A stretch of DNA of 64,000 nucleotides from DATLMR01 sp035634255 (lineage in GTDB: Bacteria; Acidobacteriota; Blastocatellia; UBA7656). Shown here in pieces: positions 1 to 7,794 of the stretch (within the stretch, counting starts at the first letter, position 1; each line of letters opens with the position of its first letter). The translations under genes were made by a program, and so were the position numbers. Location: positions 1-64,000 of the forward strand of contig DASQDI010000141.1 in NCBI GenBank assembly GCA_035634255.1, read 5' to 3'. Under the pieces are notes generated by a model. It saw only the letters and a list, made by a program, of their open reading frames with translations. It did no database searches and was not told the origin of the DNA.

Positions 1-597
1 CTCACGCCCGGTGCGCTGCCCGACCCGCTTGTCCCCTGCCCGGCTCACCCTGTATGTGACGCCGGGAGCCAACTCGTACTCGCCGGCGTAGTCGTCATAC
101 AGGTTGGGGTTCAGACGGGCGGGCGTCAGCTCGCTCGGGACCGCGAGCACCTGCGAAGCTATCATCTGCCATCGGCCCGCGCGCCTCAGGTAGGTGTCCG
201 TGGTGTGAAACCGTGTCTTTATCATCTGGCCGTGGATTTCCAGCTCTTCCATCGCGTCGTACGTGATGATCGCCGTGTCGCCGTACTCGCGCACCTGAGG
301 GTTGGCCACTCGCAGCCTGCCCACGTACCCCGAGGGCAGAGGGCGCAGCTCTTCGAGCAGTTGAGCTTTGGTTAAAGTGCGCCCGTCCTCCGCGCTGTAG
401 AGGCAGGTGTCCGCGAGATACTTATCCCAGACGGCCTTATCGCCCGCGGCGACCGAATCGAGGAGTTCCTGCGTGATCTTCTTCAACTCTTCTTCGGTCG
501 CGGAAACTTTTCCCTGCTTCGGTTCAACGCCATCGGCCTGCGCGAGGGCGAGAGTCGGAGAAGTCAGGAGGATGGCGACGATCAATAATCGTTTCAT
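1..597 (-). CDS. Secreted SnoaL/DUF4440-like protein (3' end outside window)
   Basis: An open frame reads from an ATG at 597 to the window edge without a stop (about 199 codons seen). It begins MKRLLIVAILLTSPTLALA, a clear Sec signal peptide. Residues about 35-150 look like a SnoaL/NTF2-like (DUF4440) cone fold: a helix with TEEELKKITQELLDSVAAGD, a DKYLADTCLYSAEDG strand-turn and a later TYLRRAGRWQMIASQ strand. After that a DUF3471-like beta segment begins (DDYAGEYELAPGVTYRV). Such proteins usually bind small molecules or are accessory domains; no catalytic residue can be named. The C-terminus is missing because the window ends. The family call is moderately sure, the gene itself is sure. Confidence 0.8.
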   Translation of the reverse strand, partial: MKRLLIVAILLTSPTLALAQADGVEPKQGKVSATEEELKKITQELLDSVAAGDKAVWDKYLADTCLYSAEDGRTLTKAQLLEELRPLPSGYVGRLRVANPQVREYGDTAIITYDAMEELEIHGQMIKTRFHTTDTYLRRAGRWQMIASQVLAVPSELTPARLNPNLYDDYAGEYELAPGVTYRVSRAGDKRVGQRTGRE

Positions 598-921
598 AAA
601 CTAATCCCTGCTCGGAGATGGCTTCCGCGTACATCATCCATGCCGATTTCAGATCGCGCAAGGCGCGAAGCCTGTTCGCCCCGCTGGCATCGCATGGCGC
701 GCGGGCTTCCTGTGGGAGTGCCTGTGGGAATGGGCGCGGGTCTTGTCAGGGAAGGGTTGCGACGAGCCCCAACGCGGGAGCCTTAGACGACAGCGAGGGG
801 TGAAAGGCTCCCGCGAGTGCGCTCCGTTGAAACAGGGAATTATATATAACAACGCTGGCGGGATTACCTCTTCTGAATTGCTCTTTTCGCCGCTCACCGC
901 CGGGTGAACGGAAACCGCCCG
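598..921. other. Intergenic region, no gene seen
   Basis: This 324-base gap lies between two minus-strand genes. Short frames on both strands lack ribosome-binding sites and protein-like composition. The only structure seen is the hairpin at 774-814, listed separately. Confidence 0.6.
774..814 (-). terminator. Hairpin, possible terminator of the methyltransferase gene
   Basis: Perfect 11-base inverted repeat, GCGGGAGCCTT at 774-784 and AAGGCTCCCGC at 804-814, with a 19-base loop. It lies about 110 bases past the stop of the minus-strand methyltransferase. There is no clean T-tract, so a factor-independent terminator is only possible. Confidence 0.4.
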
Positions 922-1857
922 CTACGCCTCTCTCTTTATCCACAAACTTCCGCCGGGATTTTGCAGGCACAATGGCATCTTTCGCCTGAGCGTCTCCTGA
1001 TGAAACCGGGCCATAAACGAATTGAAATAGAGGATGCGGAAGCCCTCATTGTATTGCAGGAAAGCGCGCAGCAGGTACGCCTCGTTCCAGACCGTGCCTG
1101 ACACGATCCACTCCTTCGGGTATTCAAAGGGCCAGAGTATGTCATGGAAATGGACGATCACGCCCGACTTCAGGCGGGGCAGCACCTCGAAGAGTATGCG
1201 CAGAACGTCGCTGCCGACCTTCCCGACGTGCGACGAGTCGATGAAAAGAAGATCGTTCGCCCCGAGCGTTTCGAACAGAGAGACATCTACCGCCTGCACC
1301 TTCTCCCGAATCAGGCGGTGTCTCAACCTGTCTTCGGCCTTCAACAGGGCGAGCAGCCTTTGAGGGAACGGGTCTATGAAGGTGAAGTCTACGGAGCCCT
1401 TCAGGAAGAGGTCGCTCGTGTCGAGCATGACGGCCGAAGAGAATCCCGAGCCTATTTCGATCACCCTGCGAGGTTTGAAATGGCGCAGCAGCCCATAAAG
1501 TACGATGGCGTCTCCGTAAGAGAAGAAGCCGTTCCGGTAGAAATACCTCCCGGATTCCGCGGCGGTTTCCGGGAAAGGCAGGTCGCCATAGTAAGCGGAC
1601 ATCTCATCGAGCAGGTCAAGCTGGCGCCGCTCGCCGAGTTCGATTCCGGGAAGCTCCCTTACGTCCTGATTAAAAATCAGGCTCTCCGCAGACGCCACCT
1701 CTTTGAGGTCGGGGAGCGGCGAGTGGAAGTGACCCGCCGGGTAGAGGTCGAGCATGGGGAAAGCGGCCCCTTTACGAATGTTGACGAGGAGCCTGATAAA
1801 CCTGTAGGCGGAATGGGCCCCCGGAATATACTGCGCTATCGATTTTGTCCTGCTCAT
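922..1857 (-). CDS. Class I SAM-dependent methyltransferase (Methyltransf_24-like)
   Basis: 311 residues. The Rossmann-fold SAM site is visible: RRVIEIGSGFSSAVML (motif I, acidic E plus GSG), the strand DFTFIDPFP (motif II) and NDLLFIDSSHVGK with a following GVIVHFHDILWPFEYP. Aspartate and histidine residues after these strands are typical of the Methyltransf_24 group, which often modifies sugars or small metabolites. The N-terminal 100 residues are helical and not recognised. The substrate is unknown. It reads away from the DoxX-like gene at 2100, with about 240 bases of shared upstream DNA. Confidence 0.82.
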   Translation of the reverse strand: MSRTKSIAQYIPGAHSAYRFIRLLVNIRKGAAFPMLDLYPAGHFHSPLPDLKEVASAESLIFNQDVRELPGIELGERRQLDLLDEMSAYYGDLPFPETAAESGRYFYRNGFFSYGDAIVLYGLLRHFKPRRVIEIGSGFSSAVMLDTSDLFLKGSVDFTFIDPFPQRLLALLKAEDRLRHRLIREKVQAVDVSLFETLGANDLLFIDSSHVGKVGSDVLRILFEVLPRLKSGVIVHFHDILWPFEYPKEWIVSGTVWNEAYLLRAFLQYNEGFRILYFNSFMARFHQETLRRKMPLCLQNPGGSLWIKREA

Positions 1858-2099
1858 AGTCTCCGGTTACACAGATCGGTACCCCAACATATTACTAGAC
1901 GGGCGCGGATTATCCACGGCCCGCGGACCCCACGCGATGCGGTTGCGCCGGAGAGCGTTATGGTGCAAAATCCTCTCCTATTCCAGTTAACGTAGAGTGA
2001 CCAGGCGTTCCCGCTCGCCTGAGGCTTATGGGAACGCCCGCCGGTAGCTCGCGCCTTTCGGGAAGTAAACAAACACTCGCCGAATCACAGGAGGTCCGG

Positions 2100-3428
2100 A
2101 TGCAGGCACAGATGCAAAGAGAGATGGGGCAAGCCACGGTGATGCAGGAGGCGGACGCCGGGGCGCGGTGGCGCTTCACGACGCGCGTCGCCTTCCGGTT
2201 CGCCTTCACATACTTTGTCTTGTACATCATCCCGTTCCCGGTAGACTTACTCCCCTTCACGACTACTCTGCTCGAAAAATATCAAAACCTCTGGCAGGCA
2301 ATCGTGCCGTGGGTCGGCAAGCACGTCCTCCGCCTGAGCTACGACATAACCGTCTTCCCCAACGGCAGCGGGGACACCACGTATAATTACGTTCAGGTAC
2401 TTTGCTTCATGGTCATAGCCGCCGTCGCGGCGGCCGTCTGGTCGGCGCTCGACCGGAGGCGGCCCGGCTACGACCGGCTCAATCAATGGCTCAGGCTCTA
2501 CGTCCGGTTCTCCCTCGCGAGCGCGATGATAGGCTACGGGGCCTTCAAGGTGATCCCGATCCAGATGCCCGCCCCCTTCCTCACGCGGCTGCTTCAGCCC
2601 TACGGCGAGTCGTCGCCCATGGGATTGCTCTGGACCTTCATCGGGGCCTCGAAAGGGTTCGAAATCTTCACTGGTTGCGCGGAGCTGCTGGCCGGGCTGC
2701 TTTTGATACTCCCCCGCACGGCGATGCTCGGGGCTCTGGTCTGCCTCGCCAACACGACTATGATCTTCGTCCTGAACATGTGCTACGACGTGCCGGTCAA
2801 GCTCTACTCATTCCACCTGCTCGTCATGAGCCTGTTCCTGCTCGGCCCTGATTTCAGGCGGCTCGCAAACCTCTTCCTGCTCAACCGCGCGGTCGAGCCC
2901 GCCAGAATCCATCAGTTTTTCAAGAGGCGGCGGCTCAACCACGCCTTCCTGGCTCTGCAAGTCGTGTTCGGTTTGTACCTAGTCGGGTCGAGCCTTTATG
3001 GCAGCTACAAGCAGTCTAAGGTCTATGGCGCGGGCGCGCCGACGCCGCCCCTGTATGGCATCTGGTCGGTGGAAGAATTCTCGGTGGATGGGCAGGTCCT
3101 GCCGCCCCTCCTGACGGACACGACGCGGTGGCAGAGGGCGATCTTCCAGTTTCCCGAGATGGTCACGATCCAACCCATGACCGGGCCGAACCAGAGGTTT
3201 AAACTCGCCCTCGACATGGATGGGAAGACGCTCTCACTCGGGAAGCAGGACAACCCCGACTGGAAGGCCGGGTTCTCTTTCGACAGGCCGGACCCCGAGA
3301 CGCTCACACTCCAAGGCGAGTTTGAGGGACGGAAAACGTCTGCTAAACTGGTCCGGTTCGATGAATCTAAATTCCTGCTCAGGAATCGCGGCTTCAACTG
3401 GATTCAGGAATATCCTTTTAACCGCTAA
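2100..3428 (+). CDS. DoxX-like polytopic membrane protein
   Basis: 442 residues from the ATG at 2100, chosen because AGGAGGT lies six bases upstream; a longer frame opens at 2028 but lacks this site. There are about seven hydrophobic segments: a first at about 20-40, a group between 110 and 250 (VLCFMVIAAVAAAVWSAL, LLAGLLLILPRTAMLGALV, SFHLLVMSLFLLG), and one near 290 (VFGLYLVGSSLYG). The central block resembles the DoxX superfamily. The C-terminal 130 residues are soluble and beta-rich (SVEEFSVDGQVLPPLLTD onward) and probably lie outside the cytoplasm. No catalytic motif was seen. Followed 35 bases later by a secreted caspase-like gene, so the two may be co-transcribed. Confidence 0.75.
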   Translation: MQAQMQREMGQATVMQEADAGARWRFTTRVAFRFAFTYFVLYIIPFPVDLLPFTTTLLEKYQNLWQAIVPWVGKHVLRLSYDITVFPNGSGDTTYNYVQVLCFMVIAAVAAAVWSALDRRRPGYDRLNQWLRLYVRFSLASAMIGYGAFKVIPIQMPAPFLTRLLQPYGESSPMGLLWTFIGASKGFEIFTGCAELLAGLLLILPRTAMLGALVCLANTTMIFVLNMCYDVPVKLYSFHLLVMSLFLLGPDFRRLANLFLLNRAVEPARIHQFFKRRRLNHAFLALQVVFGLYLVGSSLYGSYKQSKVYGAGAPTPPLYGIWSVEEFSVDGQVLPPLLTDTTRWQRAIFQFPEMVTIQPMTGPNQRFKLALDMDGKTLSLGKQDNPDWKAGFSFDRPDPETLTLQGEFEGRKTSAKLVRFDESKFLLRNRGFNWIQEYPFNR

Positions 3429-3463
3429 GCTCTGAGACCGGGCAATAGGGAAGGGGGCCTGCC

Positions 3464-4717
3464 ATGCCGTTCGCGCAATCGGATGCCATTAGTAAAATCG
3501 TCGCCATACGTGTGGGGGTAATCGCGCTCCTGTTGATCTTTTCGGCGGGACTCGCTCCGGGTCAGTCCACGGACCGCGACAACCCGACCCCGCTCGACTC
3601 TGCCGAGCTCAGAGGGGAACTGGACGGGACCGGCACGGAATATTATTTCTCATTCGTCGCGGGGCCGGGCGAGTTGACTCTGACCATCGACGTGAAAGCG
3701 TCCGGCACCAACGCGGGAGCCACCATTGATCTGTTCGACAAAAACTCAAGGCCCATAGTGGCGGGCATAATGGTTCAGGCAATCGACCGCGGCAGCGAGC
3801 GCCACGTCGAAAAAGTAGAGCTCGGCACGCGACAGACCATTCTGATGCGGGTCAAGGGAATCGATTATGGGAGCGGGTCCGGGAGGGGCACTTACCTCAT
3901 CCGGCTCGGAGGGCCTGCCGCGCAGGGCGGCTCGGCCGCGCCGCCGCCCTCGGCGAGTAACAGGAATAAGAGCGAGCCTGCTTCCCGCCCGGACAAGCCG
4001 GGCGACGCGGACAGACCTTCGAGAGTCGAAGTGATTAGCGGGCAAAAGCGTGTCGCCCTGATAATCGGGAACGGCTCTTACGCCGACATGCCACTTCGCA
4101 ATCCGGTGAACGACGCGAGGGACATGGCGGAGACTCTGCGCGGGCTCGGCTTTGAAGTCATAACCGGCGAGAACCTCGATAAGAGAGCGATGGAGGAACA
4201 CATCAGAGCCTTCGGGAAGAGGATCGCGGGCGCGGGGATCGGGCTGTTCTATTTCTCCGGGCATGGCTTGCAGGTGAATGGGTATAACTACCTGCTCCCG
4301 GTGAAGGCCCGGATAGAAAAAGAGCAGGACGTGGAGTACGAGGCGGTGGAGGCCGGGCGCGTGCTCTCGGAGATGGAGGCGGCGCAAAACCGTTTGAACA
4401 TAGTGATCCTCGACGCCTGCCGCAACAACCCCTTCGCGAGGAGCTTCCGGTCGGCCACCCGCGGCCTGGCCATGATGAACGCGCCGAGCGGGACGGTGGT
4501 CGCTTACTCGACCGCTCCGGGGTCGATAGCGAGCGACGGCGACGGCGAAAATGGCCTCTACACTCAGGAGCTCCTCAACGGCATGCGGGTGCCTGGGCTT
4601 AAGATCGAAGACGTATTCAAGCGGGTCAGGATAGCGGTTAAAGAGAAGAGTCAGGGCAAACAGATTCCATGGGAGACATCCGCGCTCGACGGGGATTTTT
4701 ACTTCGTCAAGAATTAA
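3464..4717 (+). CDS. Secreted caspase-like (C14) peptidase with N-terminal beta domain
   Basis: 417 residues. A signal peptide or anchor covers about residues 11-33. Residues 38-150 form a beta-sandwich that resembles bacterial pre-peptidase (PPC) domains. A proline/serine-rich linker follows to about 190, then a complete p20-like caspase domain: KRVALIIGNGSY at 195, the catalytic histidine in SGHG (H267) and the catalytic cysteine in DACRNNPF (C319). The family is the metacaspase/paracaspase-like C14 group, which cleaves after basic or acidic residues; the specificity is not readable here. The signal peptide suggests periplasmic action, unusual for defence caspases. A second caspase-like protein is encoded at 7795-11004. 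Confidence 0.9.
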   Translation: MPFAQSDAISKIVAIRVGVIALLLIFSAGLAPGQSTDRDNPTPLDSAELRGELDGTGTEYYFSFVAGPGELTLTIDVKASGTNAGATIDLFDKNSRPIVAGIMVQAIDRGSERHVEKVELGTRQTILMRVKGIDYGSGSGRGTYLIRLGGPAAQGGSAAPPPSASNRNKSEPASRPDKPGDADRPSRVEVISGQKRVALIIGNGSYADMPLRNPVNDARDMAETLRGLGFEVITGENLDKRAMEEHIRAFGKRIAGAGIGLFYFSGHGLQVNGYNYLLPVKARIEKEQDVEYEAVEAGRVLSEMEAAQNRLNIVILDACRNNPFARSFRSATRGLAMMNAPSGTVVAYSTAPGSIASDGDGENGLYTQELLNGMRVPGLKIEDVFKRVRIAVKEKSQGKQIPWETSALDGDFYFVKN

Positions 4718-4747
4718 TGGCGGGGGATGATTCGCGTTTGCTTCGCA

Positions 4748-6328
4748 TCATTTCGGCCGTAGCCATAGGACGGCCGCGTCCGCGAGGGAGATCGAATCTC
4801 CGTTGCGAAACTCCGCCATCACGCCTTTTTCAACCTCCTGATTATTGATCATGACCCCGTTGGTACTTTCGTCGATCAGGTAGAACTGCTTGCCGTTTTG
4901 CATGATCAAACAGTGCCGCCGCGAGATTCTGTGCTCGTCATCGCGGATCACTATGTCGGCCGTCCCGTCCGGCGGCCCGAGCGACCCGATGATGAGCTCC
5001 TTCTTGTCCAGGGGGAAGACCTGCCCCCTGCATGGCCCCTCGGTCCCTTCGAGAACCCACCCCGGCGCGGCCCCGCCCTTCCTGAAAAATCCTTTGCCTG
5101 ATTTCGACAGGAAGTAGCCCCCCGTCGTGGCCCCGGCGATAAAGAGTATGCTCAATATAATTGCCAGGACGGGTTTGGAGTCGCAGGATTCAAAACATGC
5201 GGCCACGTCTTCCTTGATTATTCTCGCGCCCTGATGATTAGGCGACAATTTCAGGGCTTCGCCGATCAAGCGGTCCGCCCTCTCGCAATCGTCGCACCCC
5301 GCCCCGTCCAGCGCGTCGCTCGCGTCGTTGATCAGCCGGACCGTTTTGATCCTTACGAGCAGGTCCCTCGCGTCCCTCGAATCGGGGAATTTGCTCGCGT
5401 AGGCCTCCGCCTCCCGCTCGGCGTCTTCGAACCTGTGCTCCCTCAAAGCCTCGCTCAGCAGCGCGATGGCCTGCTTCTTCGGCCCCTCGTCCGACAGCTG
5501 TTGGGCTTCCCGATTATGCTGCTCTATCTCACTGTCGAGCGCGCCGATCCTGTCCGCGTCGACCGAGGGGTCGAGCAGGTTCTTTCTTGATCGGTCGTAG
5601 TCGATCTTTTTTGCGGGGTCCGGCTCGTTGTCATGCAGCTCCGCTAACTGCTCCAGCATGACTCGCCGCTGGTCGGCTTCGGAGGAGGGGGATTCGCCCC
5701 CCTGCGTGGACCGATCGGGGCCTCTCGACGACGGCCTGCGGCTGCCCAGAACGTTCAGAGCTTTCGGGCTGATGGTGTCTATCTCGACGTGGACCGCATT
5801 GTTCTGCGCTTCGAAAATGATCCTTTTGAATTTCACCATCCCGTCTTTTTCCGCCCGGCGCAAGCCCGCCTGAATGGAGTTCAGGTCGGCCCCGGACAGG
5901 TCGAAGACGGCTTCGTCGGTCGCGTGGGGAGTGGTCGTCGGGGCGGCCACGATGAACCCTTTCGACCGGAGCGCCATCAGGGCGGGCCGCCATGTGCTTT
6001 CACTGCCGACATCCGCCTGGGCCGGGACCGAAATGCCGTGCGCCCGCGCCATGCGAAGGATCAGGTCGAGCTGCTTCTGAGGGCTGCGGTAGCCGGAGGT
6101 CATCCGCGTTCCGGGGGGCAGGTACGACTGAAGCATCGTGAAGGAAAGCTGCCGGTGAAAGTTCTCCACCAGCCCCATCCTCTCGAGCCTCGCGTACTCG
6201 TCGCGCAGAGCCCCTATCGGGTCTTCCTGCGCGAGGGCAGGCATGGCCGACAGGCCGGCCATCGCGATCACCGATGACGCCAGAATAAGCGCCGCGCGTT
6301 TTATCCGGGTGCCGGGACAACGGCTCAT
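4748..6328 (-). CDS. M15-peptidase-like and FHA domain membrane protein
   Basis: 526 residues from the ATG at 6328, which has AGAGGGCGAAG just upstream and a signal peptide right after it (AALILASSVIAMAGLSAMPALA). A frame open to 6508 has no such site. Residues about 75-200 carry M15-like marks: TSGYRSPQKQ, then TPHATDEAVFDLSG (H and D positions of the SxHxxGxAxD site) and NAVHVEID. The glycine is missing, so activity is doubtful. A charged helical stretch (230-385) precedes one transmembrane helix (LAIILSILFIAGATTGGYFL), and the C-terminus is an FHA domain with the GS, RRH and STNG phosphothreonine-binding signatures. So an exported lattice/peptidoglycan-type domain is joined through the membrane to a cytoplasmic phosphopeptide reader. 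Confidence 0.85.
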   Translation of the reverse strand: MSRCPGTRIKRAALILASSVIAMAGLSAMPALAQEDPIGALRDEYARLERMGLVENFHRQLSFTMLQSYLPPGTRMTSGYRSPQKQLDLILRMARAHGISVPAQADVGSESTWRPALMALRSKGFIVAAPTTTPHATDEAVFDLSGADLNSIQAGLRRAEKDGMVKFKRIIFEAQNNAVHVEIDTISPKALNVLGSRRPSSRGPDRSTQGGESPSSEADQRRVMLEQLAELHDNEPDPAKKIDYDRSRKNLLDPSVDADRIGALDSEIEQHNREAQQLSDEGPKKQAIALLSEALREHRFEDAEREAEAYASKFPDSRDARDLLVRIKTVRLINDASDALDGAGCDDCERADRLIGEALKLSPNHQGARIIKEDVAACFESCDSKPVLAIILSILFIAGATTGGYFLSKSGKGFFRKGGAAPGWVLEGTEGPCRGQVFPLDKKELIIGSLGPPDGTADIVIRDDEHRISRRHCLIMQNGKQFYLIDESTNGVMINNQEVEKGVMAEFRNGDSISLADAAVLWLRPK

Positions 6329-6529
6329 CTTCGCCCTCTTACTTATCCAAAATCGCCGAAACCGGATAGTAATAATATTACCCGGATCGCATCCTTGAAA
6401 TGAGGAAATGAGTTTAGCATTTTTACTGCGGGTTGGAGACTGAACCCTGAGTCGGAAGAGATGCCGGTTCAGGATCGGACGCCTGCATCTCTTCCATCCA
6501 ACTCTCATCCGCCTGCTCAGGGAGTGCGG

Positions 6530-6751
6530 CTAACGAGGCAGGAAAGCCGCTTCGATCACCGCAAGGTCCGACTCGCGTATAAGAAAGCGGATGTTGCACC
6601 CTACGGCATGAGTATTGGTTCGGACCAGCCACATTCTCTCCCCCGAAGATGGACCCACCGGGTAAGCTTCTACTGGCTCAAACCAGGGCCATCCGCGCTC
6701 ATCGGCGAGGGCTCGCGCGACCGACAGAATCCTGGACTGAAGCTCTTCCAT
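6530..6751 (-). CDS. Small protein, possible partner/immunity protein of the HExxH gene
   Basis: 73 residues, starting 10 bases after the stop of the minus-strand HExxH gene, so almost surely co-transcribed with it. The sequence has a compact alpha/beta look (MEELQSRILSVARALADERG helix, then WPWFEPVEAYPVG, WLVRTNTHAVGCNIRFLIRE and a final strand). No family is recognised. Being small, cytoplasmic and directly downstream of a toxin-like membrane metalloprotease, it could be an immunity protein; this is inference only. A long shadow frame runs on the opposite strand and is not favoured. Confidence 0.6.
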   Translation of the reverse strand: MEELQSRILSVARALADERGWPWFEPVEAYPVGPSSGERMWLVRTNTHAVGCNIRFLIRESDLAVIEAAFLPR

Positions 6752-6761
6752 CTATGCAGAG

Positions 6762-7703
6762 TCACTTGTCCGCTTTGCCGTTGCCGGAGCTCGGACCGGC
6801 GGGGATGAAATGGACGGTGAAACGATGCGTCCCGACAATGATGCGCCCGATATTCCCGACCTCGGCGCCGAGCTGCTGAATCGAGACATAGCCGTTTTGG
6901 ATCGGGAACCGGATCCCAGTAAAGAGGCCGGACAGTCCGTTGACACGTAATTGAGCAATAGTTTCAGCCATAGCCTCTTCGAGATATTGCAGGAATGCCG
7001 ATTTCCAGTAGGCCGATCCGGCCAGCCGCGCCCGGAAGGTTCTCAGTACTATGAATCGCGGGCGAAGGAATGAATGGACCAGCTCATGGACCCGCGCGAG
7101 CTGCTGTTCGGCGGCCGTTCCCGCCGTCGATATTGTCATATCACCGAACCAGCTGGTCTTTCCGGTCCCGGCAGCCATAGACGGGTCGCCGGTGGTCGTG
7201 GGCTTGCGCCAGATTCTTCCGGCCTGTGGGTCCGGTTTAACATTTCCCAATCCCGGCTGCCGGGGCCGCATAACGTCCATTACGTTCGCCCCTCGGGTTG
7301 CTTGCAACTGATTCGCGCTTCTCTTGAGTAGGACCGCCATGACTACCGTCATCCCTCCGGTCAGGACGGCGTCGGCGAAGGCTTTAGCGGCTCTATCGAG
7401 GTCCTCTTCGGTTTGCGCGTTCAAGGCGGTGGTGGCGAACTCCAGCAGCAGCTTTGCCAGGTCCACGGCGGCCCATCCGATTGTGAAGGATCCCGCGAGG
7501 AGAAGGATAACGTCCACGATTTCACCGACGCCGAAAAAGTGCGACCCGGCCCAGATCACGAGCGTTCCGGTCACGATTACCAGGTTCTCAGGAGACAGCA
7601 GAATATCTACCTGCTGCGCCAGGCTTGCGGGCAAGTATTTTTTAGACCGGCGGAGCGCCTCCGCTACTTTTTCGGATTTTGACCACGTGGAAACAGGGCG
7701 CAT
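6762..7703 (-). CDS. Membrane-inserting HExxH metalloprotease-like protein (toxin-like)
   Basis: 313 residues, no signal peptide. Residues 38-130 hold two hydrophobic stretches (LVIVTGTLVIWAGSHFFGVG to GWAAVDL, and AVLTGGMTVVMAVLL) separated by a helix with TEEDLDRAAKAFADAV. This arrangement resembles the hydrophobic regions placed before C-terminal toxin domains in polymorphic toxins. The C-terminal part has a zinc site HELVH at 206-210 and a following LEEAMAETIAQL helix (E243/E247) that could supply the third ligand. The start lies in front of 90 bases separating it from the WD40-caspase gene. A housekeeping metalloprotease role is possible; the toxin reading is inference. Confidence 0.7.
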   Translation of the reverse strand: MRPVSTWSKSEKVAEALRRSKKYLPASLAQQVDILLSPENLVIVTGTLVIWAGSHFFGVGEIVDVILLLAGSFTIGWAAVDLAKLLLEFATTALNAQTEEDLDRAAKAFADAVLTGGMTVVMAVLLKRSANQLQATRGANVMDVMRPRQPGLGNVKPDPQAGRIWRKPTTTGDPSMAAGTGKTSWFGDMTISTAGTAAEQQLARVHELVHSFLRPRFIVLRTFRARLAGSAYWKSAFLQYLEEAMAETIAQLRVNGLSGLFTGIRFPIQNGYVSIQQLGAEVGNIGRIIVGTHRFTVHFIPAGPSSGNGKADK

Positions 7704-7794
7704 AGCACCTCCTTAATTTATAAAAGTTTTCTCGAACTTATCCTGTCCCTTAGGGGCGACCCATATTCAGGGCGACAGTTTACCACCGGCCGGG

